Source of the DNA: Stutzerimonas stutzeri
Lineage (GTDB): Bacteria > Pseudomonadota > Gammaproteobacteria > Pseudomonadales > Pseudomonadaceae
DNA length: 33,551 nucleotides
Direction of reading: 5' to 3'
Assembly (NCBI RefSeq): GCF_000935215.1
Contig: NZ_JXXD01000043.1
Span: 1-33,551, forward strand
How positions within the stretch are numbered: the stretch's first letter is position 1; each line of letters opens with the position of its first letter. A program made the position numbers and the translations under genes. The notes beneath the pieces are model-generated. The model was given only the letters and a program-made list of their open reading frames with translations, ran no database searches and was not told the DNA's origin. Shown one piece after another: positions 1 to 8,674 of the stretch.

Positions 1-322
1 CGGCGCGGCGGCCGGCCAGCTCGGCGAGGTAGTCGGCCGGCGGCAAGTTTCCGCGCAGGTACTGTTCCGGCAGCTCGCCGCGCGAACGTGGGCCGATCAC
101 CTGGCCGGGTGTGCGAATGTTGGTCAGTGCGGCGAAGCGTCCGCCGGTGGTGACGCCCATCCAGGTGCCGCCTGCCTGCAGGTCGCGCCCGCCGACGATC
201 CAGGGTGCATCCTCCCAGTGCCCCAGCGGCAGGCTCGGGCGGGCGTGGAACTCGTCGCGGTTGGCGGCTACCACCAGCGGTTGGGTGTGGCCGGGGCGCC
301 AGGCGAAAACGATCAGGCACAT
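1..322 (-). CDS. NRDE family protein (TANGO2-like), N-terminal part, cut by window edge
   Basis: Reading leftward from an ATG at 320-322, the protein begins MCLIVFAWRPGHTQPL and carries the family-defining Asn-Arg-Asp-Glu motif at residues 21-24, followed by the conserved GGRDLQAGGTWMG segment and a TNIRTPG motif. These are hallmarks of the NRDE/TANGO2 family. Its biochemical role is unsettled; eukaryotic members have been linked to heme handling and lipid metabolism. The first 107 residues are present and the frame stays open to the window edge, so the rest lies outside. There is no clear Shine-Dalgarno sequence before the ATG. The gene is divergent from the TauE/SafE permease gene, with a 146-base gap between them. 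Confidence 0.85.
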   Translation of the reverse strand, partial: MCLIVFAWRPGHTQPLVVAANRDEFHARPSLPLGHWEDAPWIVGGRDLQAGGTWMGVTTGGRFAALTNIRTPGQVIGPRSRGELPEQYLRGNLPPADYLAELAGRRA

Positions 323-468
323 GGGAAAGCCAAACTATGTCCGGACCGCCAAGAGTACAGGCGCGGCCGGCGTATGAGCCACCGCCGGGTTTTTCACGCT
401 CAACGTCGGCGCGCGGGGCGGGCGCATTTTCCGCTAACATGCCGCTTTGTTTCGCCGGGACGGGGCGC

Positions 469-1251
469 ATGGAGTTTCTGCTGTATCTGCTGCTGGGCGG
501 CTTCGCTGGTGTGCTGGCCGGGCTGTTCGGCGTGGGCGGCGGGCTGATCATCGTGCCGGTGCTGGTATTCAGTTTCAGCGCCCAGGGATTTTCTCAGGAA
601 ATCCTCACCCATCTGGCCGTCGGTACGTCCTTGGCTACCATCGTCTTCACCTCGGTCAATTCCATTCTCACCCATCACCGCAAGGGTGCGGTGCGCTGGC
701 CGATGGTGCTGTGGATGACCTTTGGCATCCTCCTTGGCGCCGCCCTGGGCAGCCTGACTGCCGCGGCGATCCAGGGGCCGATGCTGCAGAAGATCATCGG
801 TGTGTTCGCCCTGGCAATGGCGGTGCAAATGGGGTTCGACCTGCGGCCCAAGGCCACCGGCCAGGCGCCGGGACGGCCCGAGCTGTCGCTGGTGGGCGTG
901 GTGATCGGCTGGGCGTCGGCGATTTTCGGCATCGGCGGCGGCTCGCTGTCTGTGCCCTATCTGACCTGGCGCAGCGTGCCGATGCAGCAGGCGGTGGCGA
1001 CGTCCGCGGCGTGCGGCCTGCCGATCGCCATCGCCGGGGCGCTGAGTTTCATGGTGGTCGGCTGGCACGAGACGCAACTGCCCGACTGGAGTCTGGGTTT
1101 CGTCTATCTGCCGGCCATGCTCGGCATCGCGGCAACCAGCATGTTTTTCGCCAGACTGGGTGCGAAACTGGCGCATCGTCTGTCGGCCAAGGTTCTGAAA
1201 CGGCTGTTCGCTCTACTGCTGCTGAGCGTCGGCATCAATTTTCTGGTTTGA
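469..1251 (+). CDS. TauE/SafE family sulfite/anion exporter-like permease
   Basis: A 260-residue integral membrane protein. It has the two-fold internal repeat typical of TauE/SafE (DUF81) permeases: the first half contains a Gly-rich FGVGGG loop near residue 22 and the second half the matching FGIGGG loop, each followed by hydrophobic segments. Family members move small anions such as sulfite, sulfoacetate or taurine products across the inner membrane; the substrate here cannot be read from the sequence. The ATG at 469 is chosen because a GGGACGGGG purine tract precedes it and the protein then starts directly in a membrane segment. An in-frame ATG at 439 would add ten residues. It is followed after 10 bases by lgt, so the two are probably co-transcribed. 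Confidence 0.85.
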   Translation: MEFLLYLLLGGFAGVLAGLFGVGGGLIIVPVLVFSFSAQGFSQEILTHLAVGTSLATIVFTSVNSILTHHRKGAVRWPMVLWMTFGILLGAALGSLTAAAIQGPMLQKIIGVFALAMAVQMGFDLRPKATGQAPGRPELSLVGVVIGWASAIFGIGGGSLSVPYLTWRSVPMQQAVATSAACGLPIAIAGALSFMVVGWHETQLPDWSLGFVYLPAMLGIAATSMFFARLGAKLAHRLSAKVLKRLFALLLLSVGINFLV

Positions 1252-1261
1252 GGAGTAACGG

Positions 1262-2062
1262 ATGCTGCCCTATCCGCAGATCGATCCGGTGGCCGTCGCC
1301 ATCGGCCCCTTGCAGATTCACTGGTACGGCCTGATGTACCTGATCGGCATCGGCGGCGCCTGGTGGCTGGCTTCGCTGCGGGTGCAGCGCTTCGCACCCG
1401 AGTGGCCGAAGGACAAGCTCTCCGACCTGGTGTTCTGGGTGGCCATGGGGGTGATCGTCGGTGGCCGTCTGGGTTATGTGCTGTTCTATGACCTGGCCGC
1501 CTACATCAACCAGCCGAGCCTGATCCTGCAGGTGTGGAAGGGCGGCATGTCCTTCCACGGCGGCCTGATCGGCGTGCTGCTGTGCAGCTGGATCTTCGCC
1601 CGGCGCAACGGCAAGAGCTTCTTCGAGCTGATGGACTTCATCGCGCCGTTCGTGCCGATCGGTCTGGGCGCCGGACGAATCGGCAACTTCATCAACGCCG
1701 AGCTGTGGGGCAAGGCCACCGATGTGCCCTGGGCGATGGTCTTCCCGACCGACCCGCAGCAACTGGCGCGGCACCCGTCGCAGCTCTATCAGTTCGCCCT
1801 GGAGGGCGTCGCGCTGTTCCTGATCCTCTGGTTCTATTCGCGCAAGCCGCGGCCGACCATGGCGGTCTCCGGACTGTTCGCGGTGTGCTACGGCATCTTC
1901 CGCTTCATCGTCGAGTTCGTCCGTGTGCCGGATGCACAGCTGGGCTACCTGGCGTTCGGCTGGCTGACCATGGGCCAGCTGCTCTGCGTGCCAATGGTGC
2001 TGCTCGGCGCCGGGATGATCGCCTGGGCCTATCGCCGCGCCGCCGGCCGGGCTCCGGCCTGA
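1262..2062 (+). CDS. lgt: Prolipoprotein diacylglyceryl transferase
   Basis: This inner-membrane enzyme of 266 residues transfers the diacylglyceryl group from phosphatidylglycerol to the lipobox cysteine of prolipoproteins, the first step of lipoprotein maturation. The Lgt signature [10 protein letters not shown] is at residues 137-146 with the essential Arg at 139, and the conserved His of the SFHGGLIG loop is at 99. Several hydrophobic segments span the protein, and length matches the family. A GAGGAG ribosome binding site lies just before the ATG. It sits between the TauE-like gene and thyA. The lgt-thyA neighbourhood is common in gammaproteobacteria and supports the call. Confidence 0.97.
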   Translation: MLPYPQIDPVAVAIGPLQIHWYGLMYLIGIGGAWWLASLRVQRFAPEWPKDKLSDLVFWVAMGVIVGGRLGYVLFYDLAAYINQPSLILQVWKGGMSFHGGLIGVLLCSWIFARRNGKSFFELMDFIAPFVPIGLGAGRIGNFINAELWGKATDVPWAMVFPTDPQQLARHPSQLYQFALEGVALFLILWFYSRKPRPTMAVSGLFAVCYGIFRFIVEFVRVPDAQLGYLAFGWLTMGQLLCVPMVLLGAGMIAWAYRRAAGRAPA

Positions 2063-2077
2063 TTCCGTTGCCCTGCC

Positions 2078-2096
2078 TGTCGCCATAAGGGCGACA
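2078..2096 (+). terminator. Short hairpin between lgt and thyA
   Basis: TGTCGCC (2078-2084) and GGCGACA (2090-2096) form a perfect 7-bp stem with a 5-base loop. No T-run follows, so it may be a weak terminator, a processing site or an mRNA-end structure for lgt. Confidence 0.3.
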
Positions 2097-2167
2097 AGCG
2101 GGGCGCAGGCCTTTTACTATTCGCGCAGCCTTTTCACCGCGCTTCGGCGCCTGCTTCGAGTCAATCG

Positions 2168-2962
2168 ATGAAACAGTACCTCGACCTGATGCGCCACGTG
2201 CGCGAACACGGCACCTTCAAGAGCGACCGTACCGGCACTGGCACCTACAGCGTGTTCGGCCATCAGATGCGTTTCGATCTGGCCGAAGGCTTTCCGCTGG
2301 TCACCACCAAGAAGTGCCACCTCAAGTCCATCATCCACGAGCTGCTGTGGTTCCTTCAGGGCGACACCAACATCAAGTACCTGAAAGAGAATGGCGTGCG
2401 CATCTGGGATGAGTGGGCCGACGAGAATGGTGAGCTGGGGCCGGTGTACGGCTACCAGTGGCGCTCGTGGCCGGCGCCAAACGGTGAATCGATCGATCAG
2501 ATCGCCAATCTGCTGGCGATGATCAAGAAGAATCCGGATTCGCGCCGCCTGATCGTTTCGGCCTGGAACCCGGCGCTGGTCGAGCAGATGGCGTTGCCGC
2601 CGTGCCACGCGCTGTTCCAGTTCTACGTCGCCGACGGCAAGCTCAGCTGCCAGCTGTACCAGCGCTCGGCGGATATTTTCCTCGGCGTGCCGTTCAACAT
2701 CGCAAGCTATGCGCTGCTGACGCTGATGGTGGCGCAGGTCTGCGACCTGCAACCGGGGGAGTTCATCTGGAGCGGCGGCGACTGTCACCTGTACGCCAAT
2801 CACCTGGAGCAGGCCGACCTGCAGCTGACCCGCGAGCCGTTGCCGCTGCCGACCATGAAGCTCAATCCGGACGTGAAGGACCTGTTCGCCTTCCGCTTCG
2901 AGGACTTCGAGCTGGTTGGCTACGAAGCGCATCCGCACATCAAGGCACCCGTTGCCGTCTGA
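2168..2962 (+). CDS. thyA: Thymidylate synthase
   Basis: The enzyme methylates dUMP to dTMP using 5,10-methylene-tetrahydrofolate in the cytosol. The product has 264 residues, the same length as the E. coli enzyme. The active-site Cys is in the [11 protein letters not shown] motif at residue 146, the same number as in E. coli. The N-terminal phosphate-binding Arg is in SDRTGTGT (about residues 19-26), and the conserved [13 protein letters not shown] segment and the C-terminal IKAPVAV end are present. It appears intact and functional. It lies 105 bases after lgt and 88 bases before the ParA-type gene. Confidence 0.98.
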   Translation: MKQYLDLMRHVREHGTFKSDRTGTGTYSVFGHQMRFDLAEGFPLVTTKKCHLKSIIHELLWFLQGDTNIKYLKENGVRIWDEWADENGELGPVYGYQWRSWPAPNGESIDQIANLLAMIKKNPDSRRLIVSAWNPALVEQMALPPCHALFQFYVADGKLSCQLYQRSADIFLGVPFNIASYALLTLMVAQVCDLQPGEFIWSGGDCHLYANHLEQADLQLTREPLPLPTMKLNPDVKDLFAFRFEDFELVGYEAHPHIKAPVAV

Positions 2963-2989
2963 CTTTGGTCGGGTTTGCCGTTGCGGATA

Positions 2990-3031
2990 ACCTGAGCGAC
3001 ACATTTGCCGTATAGACTCGACCGCTCAGGT
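2990..3031 (+). promoter_or_regulatory. Nine-base inverted repeat in front of the ParA-type gene
   Basis: ACCTGAGCG (2990-2998) is repeated in inverted form as CGCTCAGGT (3023-3031), separated by 24 bases. Between the arms is a TATAGA hexamer (3011-3016) that resembles a -10 element. The repeat ends 19 bases before the start codon at 3051. It could be an operator for autoregulation or an mRNA stem; the long loop favours a protein-binding dyad. This role is inferred only. Confidence 0.35.
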
Positions 3032-3050
3032 ACATTTTGGGAGGCAAGTC

Positions 3051-3824
3051 ATGCGCAGGGTCGTGTTCAATCAGAAGGGCGGTGTCGGCAAGTCGAGCAT
3101 CGCCTGCAACCTGGCAGCGGTCAGTGCATCGCAAGGCTACCGCACGCTGCTGGTGGATCTGGACGCCCAGGCAAACTCCACGCATTACCTGACCGGGCTG
3201 ACCGGCGATGACATTCCCACCGGCATCGCCGATTTCTTCAAGCAGATTCTCGCCGGCGGTACCGCTGGCAAGAAGGCGCGCCCGCCCATTCTAGAAACGG
3301 CCTTCGACAATCTGCATTTGATCAGCGCGACGGCAGAGCTGGCCGACCTGCAGCCCAAGCTGGAGGCCAAGCACAAGATCAACAAGCTGCGAAAATTGCT
3401 CGACGGTCTTGCCGAGGACTATGACCGGATTTACCTCGACACCCCGCCGGCGCTGAATTTTTATACGGTCTCTGCGCTTATCGCAGCTGATCGCTGCCTG
3501 ATCCCCTTCGACTGCGACAGCTTTTCCCGCCAGGCGCTGTACAGCCTGCTCGACGAGATCGAGGAGATGAAGGAAGACCACAACGATACGCTCGAGGTCG
3601 AGGGCATCGTGGTCAATCAGTTCCAGCCGCGTGCCGCGCTGCCGCAGCAAATGATCGATGAACTGCTGAGCGAGGGTCTTCCGGTGCTACCGGTCTACCT
3701 GATGAGTTCGGTGAAGATGCGCGAGTCGCACCAGGCCTGCACGCCGCTGGTTTACCTGGACCCGCGGCACAAGCTGAGCCAGCAGTTCGTCGAACTGCAC
3801 GAGCTGCTCGAGTCCGCCGGCTGA
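3051..3824 (+). CDS. Orphan ParA family ATPase
   Basis: This 257-residue protein is a deviant-Walker P-loop ATPase of the ParA/MinD class. The Walker A' motif KGGVGKSS is at residues 9-16, the A' switch LVDLDAQAN at 34-42, and Walker B ends in Asp130 (YLDTPP). ParA proteins position DNA or protein cargo by ATP-driven dimerisation and nonspecific DNA binding. No ParB, no parS-like cluster and no other cargo gene is visible nearby, so it is not the chromosomal ParA, which normally sits with ParB. A strong GGGAGG ribosome site precedes the ATG. It converges on the importer operon with only five bases between the stop codons. The cargo is unknown; a role in placing a polar or nucleoid-associated complex is a guess. 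Confidence 0.85.
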   Translation: MRRVVFNQKGGVGKSSIACNLAAVSASQGYRTLLVDLDAQANSTHYLTGLTGDDIPTGIADFFKQILAGGTAGKKARPPILETAFDNLHLISATAELADLQPKLEAKHKINKLRKLLDGLAEDYDRIYLDTPPALNFYTVSALIAADRCLIPFDCDSFSRQALYSLLDEIEEMKEDHNDTLEVEGIVVNQFQPRAALPQQMIDELLSEGLPVLPVYLMSSVKMRESHQACTPLVYLDPRHKLSQQFVELHELLESAG

Positions 3825-3829
3825 GAACG

Positions 3830-4816
3830 TCAGTCCTCGGCACGCCGCTCCAGCTTCTTGCCCAGCCGCGAGGCATAGAGTTCGCCGATCATCCCGCGCC
3901 GGAACACCAGTACGCAGACCATGAAGATGATGCCGGTGACCAGCGTCACCGGTAGCTCCGATGTGGCGAAGTAATTGCCCAGCGTGGTCACCAGCGCCGC
4001 GCCAAAAACCGGGCCGACCAGCGTGCCAATGCCGCCGAGCAAGGTCATCAGCACCACCTCCCCGGACATCTGCCAGCTGACATCGGTCAGCGTGGCGAAC
4101 TGGAACACCAGTGCCTTCAGCCCGCCAGCCAGCCCGGCCAGCGCGGCGGACATGACGAAGGCGCCGAGCTTGTAGCGCGACACCGAATAGCCCAGGGAAA
4201 TGGCGCGGTTCTCGTTCTCGCGGATCGAGCGCAGGATCATGCCGTACGGCGAGTTGATCACGCGCCAGATCAGCAGCATCCCGGCGAGGAACACCGACAG
4301 CACGAAGAAGTACATGTACAGCGGCTCCTGCAGATCGATGAAGCCGAGCAGGTGCCCACGTGGAACGTTCTGAATGCCGTCTTCACCGTGGGTGAAGGGT
4401 GCCTGCAGGCAGAAGAAAAAGAACATCTGCGACAGCGCCAGGGTGATCATCGTCGAGTAGATGCCCTGCCGGCGGATCGCCAGAAAGCCGATGATCAACC
4501 CGAGAAACGCCGCGCCGGCAACGCCGATGAGAATGCCCAGCTCCGGCGGTAATCCCCACTCCTTGACCGCGTGGGCGGTGAAATACGCCGCACCGCCAAA
4601 GAACGCCGCGTGGCCGAAGGAGAGGATGCCGGTGTAGCCGAGCAGCAGGTTGAAGGCGCAGGCGAAGAGGGCGAAGCACAGCACCTTCATCAGGAAGATC
4701 GGGTAGAAGTAGAACGGTGCCAGCGCCAGCGCGACCACGCCGATCAGGATCAGCACGGTCTCCAGGCGCAGCAGCGGGCGTTTGGTGGTCGGCGTGACGT
4801 TCACCTGGCTGTTCAT
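3830..4816 (-). CDS. Branched-chain amino acid-type ABC transporter permease (LivM family)
   Basis: A 328-residue inner-membrane permease with many hydrophobic segments. It carries the LivM-type cytoplasmic motif near residues 200-215 (SIRENENRAISLGY), which in this family contacts the ATPase. It is the last gene of the five-gene operon and its start overlaps the stop of the LivH-type gene by one base, which implies translational coupling. With its LivH partner it would form the membrane channel of a HAAT-family importer for amino acids, amides or related small molecules. The substrate is not decided by the permease sequence. The basic C-terminus (about residues 305-328) is normal for the family. 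Confidence 0.9.
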   Translation of the reverse strand: MNSQVNVTPTTKRPLLRLETVLILIGVVALALAPFYFYPIFLMKVLCFALFACAFNLLLGYTGILSFGHAAFFGGAAYFTAHAVKEWGLPPELGILIGVAGAAFLGLIIGFLAIRRQGIYSTMITLALSQMFFFFCLQAPFTHGEDGIQNVPRGHLLGFIDLQEPLYMYFFVLSVFLAGMLLIWRVINSPYGMILRSIRENENRAISLGYSVSRYKLGAFVMSAALAGLAGGLKALVFQFATLTDVSWQMSGEVVLMTLLGGIGTLVGPVFGAALVTTLGNYFATSELPVTLVTGIIFMVCVLVFRRGMIGELYASRLGKKLERRAED

Positions 4817-5703
4817 CAGGCGTCCCTCCCCATCAGGCCGGCCGGGCGCACCAGCAGTACGATCGCCATGATCACGAAGATCACGATGTTGGAAGCCTCC
4901 GGATAGAACACCTTGGTCAGCCCCTCGAGGATGCCGAGCATGTAGCCGGTGATGATGGCGCCGAGAATCGAGCCCATGCCGCCGACCACCACCACCGCGA
5001 ACACCACGATGATCAGGTTCGAGCCCATCAGCGGGCTGACCTGGTAGATCGGCGCGGCGAGCATGCCGGCCAGGCCGGCCAGCGCTGCGCCCATGCCGTA
5101 GGTGAAGGTCAGCAGCAGCGGCACGTTGATGCCGAAGGTGCGCACCAGCGTCGGGTTTTCCGTGGCGGCACGCAGGTAGGCGCCGAGCTTGGTCTTCTCA
5201 ATCAGCAGCCAGCTGGCGATGCAGATCACCAGGGAGGCCAGCACGACCCAGGCGCGGTACTTGGGGAGGAACATGAAGCCCAGGTTGTAGCCACCGGCCA
5301 GTTCTTTCGGCACGGCGTAGGGCTGCCCGGAGGAGCCATAGAAGTAGCGAAACGCGCCTTCCAGGGCGAGCGCCAGGCCGAAGGTGAAGAGCAGGCTGTA
5401 GAGGTGGTCGAGGTTGTATAGCCGCGATAGCGCGAGGCGCTCGATCACCGCGCTGCACAGGCCGACGATGATCGGCGCGAGGATCAGCGCCGGCCAGTAG
5501 CCGATGCCGAGGGTCGCCAGCAGCAGATAGCCGGCGAAGGCGCCGATCATGTATTGCGCGCCGTGGGCGAAGTTGATGATCTTCAGCATGCCGAAGATGA
5601 TCGCCAGGCCCAGGCTGAGCATGGCGTAGAACGAGCCGTTGATCAGGCCGATCAAGAGCTGGCCGAGGAACGCCTGGATCGGCACATCGAAAATCGTCGT
5701 CAT
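4816..5703 (-). CDS. Branched-chain amino acid-type ABC transporter permease (LivH family)
   Basis: A 295-residue inner-membrane permease. The N-terminal half contains the LivH-type GSFYAMLSLGLAIIFG and INFAHG motifs, the latter a strong family marker, and the second half has the GAALAGLAGMLAAP loop. It pairs with the LivM-type protein as the second half of the channel. Single-base overlaps with the upstream ATPase gene and the downstream permease gene show tight operon organisation. As with its partner, the substrate class (amino acid, amide, urea or short organic acid) is open. Confidence 0.9.
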   Translation of the reverse strand: MTTIFDVPIQAFLGQLLIGLINGSFYAMLSLGLAIIFGMLKIINFAHGAQYMIGAFAGYLLLATLGIGYWPALILAPIIVGLCSAVIERLALSRLYNLDHLYSLLFTFGLALALEGAFRYFYGSSGQPYAVPKELAGGYNLGFMFLPKYRAWVVLASLVICIASWLLIEKTKLGAYLRAATENPTLVRTFGINVPLLLTFTYGMGAALAGLAGMLAAPIYQVSPLMGSNLIIVVFAVVVVGGMGSILGAIITGYMLGILEGLTKVFYPEASNIVIFVIMAIVLLVRPAGLMGRDA

Positions 5704-6407
5704 CAGACCCCCAGGGCTTCGTTGAGCATGGTCATGCGGCCGGGCAGATCGGCGACGTCGAACGAATCGATGACCTTGCCGTGATCGACTACATAGAAGC
5801 GGTCGGCCACCTTGCTGGCGAAGCGGAAGTTCTGTTCCACCAGCAGGATGGTCATGCCGCGCTGCTTAAGTGTCTGCAGCACCTCGCCGATGCGCTGGAT
5901 GATCACCGGCGCCAGGCCTTCGGTGGGTTCGTCGAGCAGCAGCAGCTTGGCGCCGGTGCGCAGGATGCGCGCCATCGCCAGCATCTGCTGCTCACCACCG
6001 GATAGCTTGGTGCCGGGGCTCTTGCGGCGTTCCTCGAGGTTGGGGAACAGCTGGTAGATCTCGGCCAGGGTCATGCCGCCCTTGGCGATCACCGGCGGCA
6101 GGGTGAGGTTCTCCTCCACCGTCAGTGTGGAAAAGATGCCGCGTTCTTCCGGTACATAACCGATGCCGTGGCGAGCGGTGCGGTGCAGCGGTACGCGCAG
6201 CATGTCCTTGCCGTCGAAGCGGATGCTGCCGCTGCGCTTGCGGATGATGCCGACGATCGAGCGTAGCGCGGTGGTCTTGCCGACGCCGTTGCGGCCGAGC
6301 AGGGTCACCGTCTCGCCCTGGTGCACGTCGAGGTCGATGCCGTGCAGGGCATGGCTTTCGCCATACCAGGCGTTGAGGTCGCGCACGCTGAGCAAGGGTT
6401 CAGTCAT
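5703..6407 (-). CDS. ABC transporter ATP-binding protein (LivF family)
   Basis: A 234-residue ATPase subunit of the importer. Walker A is GRNGVGKTT at residues 38-46, the ABC signature LSGGE at 135-139, and Walker B LLLLDE at 155-160. The LivF-type Q-loop region GIGYVPEERGIF is at 81-92 and the H-loop region is represented by LLVEQN, with Gln in place of His as is usual in LivF proteins. It forms a heterodimer with the LivG-type ATPase on the cytoplasmic face. It overlaps the LivG gene by eight bases and the LivH gene by one. Confidence 0.93.
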   Translation of the reverse strand: MTEPLLSVRDLNAWYGESHALHGIDLDVHQGETVTLLGRNGVGKTTALRSIVGIIRKRSGSIRFDGKDMLRVPLHRTARHGIGYVPEERGIFSTLTVEENLTLPPVIAKGGMTLAEIYQLFPNLEERRKSPGTKLSGGEQQMLAMARILRTGAKLLLLDEPTEGLAPVIIQRIGEVLQTLKQRGMTILLVEQNFRFASKVADRFYVVDHGKVIDSFDVADLPGRMTMLNEALGV

Positions 6408-7206
6408 CGTCGGTCCCCATGTAGGCCACGCGCACGCGCTCGTCCTGGCTGACCGTGCGGTAGTCGCCGGAAGTAAGGATTTCGCCGCGCTGCAGCACGG
6501 TCACCTGATGGCAGAGGTCAGCGACCACCTTAAGGTTGTGCTCGACCATCAGCACCGCGCGCTGGGTGGCCACCTCGCGGATGATCTCGGCCACCACGTG
6601 CACGTCTTCGTGGCCCATGCCGGCCATGGGTTCGTCCAGCAGCAGTACCTTGGGCTCCAGCGCCAGGGTGGTGGCGATCTCCAGTACGCGTTTGCGACCG
6701 TAGGAGAGATCAGCCGCCAGCTCGTTGCGCTTGTCGGCCAGGCCGACCGACTCGATCAGCTGCATGGCGCGCTCGTTGAGGCGGTTGAGCGAGCGCATCG
6801 GCAGCCAGAACTGCGTGGCCAGCCCGCCCGGCCGCTGCAGGGCAACGCGCACGTTGTCCAGCACGCTAAGGTGCGGGAATACCGCCGAGATCTGGAACGA
6901 GCGAACCAGCCCCATGCGCGCCACCTTGGCCGGGTCGGTGCGGGTGATGTCCTGGTCGAGCAGGCGGATGGTTCCGCTGGTGGGCTGCAGGAACTTGGTC
7001 AGCAGGTTGAACACTGTGGTCTTGCCGGCGCCATTGGGGCCGATCAGGGCGTGCATCTGTGCATGGCGCACGTCCAGGTCGACGTTGTTGACGGCGACGA
7101 AGCCGCCGAACTCCTTGCGTAGACCTCGCGCCGAGAGCATGACCGGCGCGTCCGTGGCTGTGCCGGCGGTCGGTCCGCCGGCGTTTAGGCTTTGCGCTGC
7201 AGCCAT
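6400..7206 (-). CDS. ABC transporter ATP-binding protein (LivG family)
   Basis: The second ATPase of the importer, 268 residues from an ATG at 7206. Walker A (GPNGAGKTT) is at about residues 56-64, the LivG-type signature LSYGRKR at about 167-173, Walker B (VLLLDEP) at about 187-193, and the H-loop LMVEHN follows. The first 20 or so residues are a low-complexity extension before the ABC domain. A GTG at 7212, overlapping the stop of the binding-protein gene, is an alternative start giving two more residues. The ATG lies two bases after that stop, so both choices are compatible with coupled translation. Confidence 0.93.
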   Translation of the reverse strand: MAAAQSLNAGGPTAGTATDAPVMLSARGLRKEFGGFVAVNNVDLDVRHAQMHALIGPNGAGKTTVFNLLTKFLQPTSGTIRLLDQDITRTDPAKVARMGLVRSFQISAVFPHLSVLDNVRVALQRPGGLATQFWLPMRSLNRLNERAMQLIESVGLADKRNELAADLSYGRKRVLEIATTLALEPKVLLLDEPMAGMGHEDVHVVAEIIREVATQRAVLMVEHNLKVVADLCHQVTVLQRGEILTSGDYRTVSQDERVRVAYMGTDDD

Positions 7207-7208
7207 GC

Positions 7209-8414
7209 TCACTGCCCGACCAGTTCACAGCCGCTATCGGCCGGCTTGATGTAGGCCTCGTCGCCCGGCACCGTGGCCAGCACCTTGTAGTAGTCCCAGG
7301 CGCGCTTGCTTTCCTCAGGCTTTTTCACTTCCATCAGGTAGACGTCGCTGATCAGTCGGCCATTGGCGCCTACCTTGGCGTTGCGCGCGAAAACGTCGTC
7401 CACCGGCATCTCGTGCATCGCCTTGGCGACCGGCTCGGTGGCGTCGGTGCCGGCCTTCTCGATCGCCTTGAGGTACTGCATGACGCCGGAGTAGGTGCCG
7501 GCGTGGACCATGTTCGGCATACGGCCGGTGCGCTTGAAGAAGCGTTCGCCGAACTCGCGGGATTTGTCGTCGCGGTCCCAGTAGAAACTTTCGGTCAGGG
7601 TCAGGCCCTGGGCGGCGTCGAGGCCCAGGCCGTGCACTTCGGCGAGGGTAAAGAGCAGCGCGGCGAGGCGCTGGCCGCCGGCGACGATGCCGAACTCGGC
7701 GGCCTGCTTGATGCTGTTGGCGGTGTCCAGGCCAGCGTTGGCCAGGCCGATGACCTTGGCGCCGGAGGATTGCGCCTGCAAGAGGAACGACGAGTAATCG
7801 GTGCTCGCCAGCGGATGGCGTACCGCGCCCTTGATTTCGCCGCCCTTGGATTTGACGAACTTGCCAGTCTGCTCTTCCAGCGAGTAGCCGAAGGCGTAGT
7901 CGGCGGTGAGGAAATACCAGCTGTCGCCACCCTGGGAAACCAGTGCGCCGCCAGTGCCGACCGCCAGCGCATGGGTGTCATAGGCCCAGTGGAAGCCATA
8001 GGGTGAGCACTGCTTGCCGGTCAGCTCCGTGGTGGCGGCGCCGGTCACCAGGTTAATCTTCTTCTTGCTCTTGGAAATGCCCTGTACCGCCAGCGCCACC
8101 GAGGACGTGGTCAGCTCCATGATCGAGTCGACCTGCTCGCGGTCGTACCACTGCCGCGAGATGTTGGAGGCGATGTCCGGCTTGTTCTGGTGATCGGCGG
8201 TGACGATCTCGATGGGCGCGTCGAGTACCTTGCCGCCAAAGTCCTCTGCAGCCATCTTCGCTGCCTCGAACGACCACTTGCCGCCGAAATCGGCATACAC
8301 GCCGGACTGGTCGTTGAGGATGCCGATCTTCACCTTGCCGTCGGAAATCTCGGCCGAGGCGGGTACGGCGACCACTGCCGTCAGGGTTGCCGCTGCGATT
8401 GCTGAAAGCTTCAT
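7209..8414 (-). CDS. Periplasmic substrate-binding protein of a branched-chain amino acid-type ABC importer
   Basis: A 401-residue type I periplasmic binding protein (Peripla_BP_6 family). It starts with a classical signal peptide, MKLSAIAAATLTAVVAVPASA, with likely cleavage after Ala21. The mature domain opens with VKIGILNDQSG, typical of Liv-type ligand-binding proteins, and contains a TADYAFGYSLE hinge motif. A well-placed AAGGAG ribosome site supports the ATG at 8412-8414 over longer in-frame starts. It is the first and presumably most strongly expressed gene of the operon. Length is slightly above that of LivJ/LivK, and the sequence is closer to binding proteins annotated generically than to the classical leucine-binding ones, so the ligand should be left open. 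Confidence 0.9.
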   Translation of the reverse strand: MKLSAIAAATLTAVVAVPASAEISDGKVKIGILNDQSGVYADFGGKWSFEAAKMAAEDFGGKVLDAPIEIVTADHQNKPDIASNISRQWYDREQVDSIMELTTSSVALAVQGISKSKKKINLVTGAATTELTGKQCSPYGFHWAYDTHALAVGTGGALVSQGGDSWYFLTADYAFGYSLEEQTGKFVKSKGGEIKGAVRHPLASTDYSSFLLQAQSSGAKVIGLANAGLDTANSIKQAAEFGIVAGGQRLAALLFTLAEVHGLGLDAAQGLTLTESFYWDRDDKSREFGERFFKRTGRMPNMVHAGTYSGVMQYLKAIEKAGTDATEPVAKAMHEMPVDDVFARNAKVGANGRLISDVYLMEVKKPEESKRAWDYYKVLATVPGDEAYIKPADSGCELVGQ

Positions 8415-8441
8415 GCGTATCTCCTTGCACGGTTTGCTCGG

Positions 8442-8476
8442 CATACGGGTTCGCCCCATGCGAAGCGGTCCGTATG
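8442..8476 (-). promoter_or_regulatory. Nested hairpin in the importer operon leader
   Basis: CATACGG (8442-8448) pairs with CCGTATG (8470-8476), and inside this TTCGC (8450-8454) pairs with GCGAA (8460-8464). The structure lies 28 bases upstream of the start codon of the binding-protein gene. It could influence mRNA stability or translation, or be an operator. It has no T-run and is not a standard terminator. Confidence 0.4.
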
Positions 8477-8674
8477 GGCGGGTTAGGGGAAAGCTGGGCA
8501 GACGGTCAGGCGCGCAATGCCGTGGATCGCCGGCGGGCTGAATGCAGCGGCCAGGCATTGATGCACGCACGGCGAACGCACTCGTGCGCGGGGCATCACG
8601 TCGTCGTGGAAAGTCGCAGAGATGGGAGCTGGAAAGCGGGACCAGAAACGAGTCGAAGCGAGGCTCATGGGCGT

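Noticed and set aside
8483-8668. 61-codon open frame on the minus strand in the importer leader
   Set aside because: It follows a purine-rich tract, but the sequence is rich in Arg, Pro, Ser and Cys without recognisable domain or coding bias. Kept only as part of the leader discussion.
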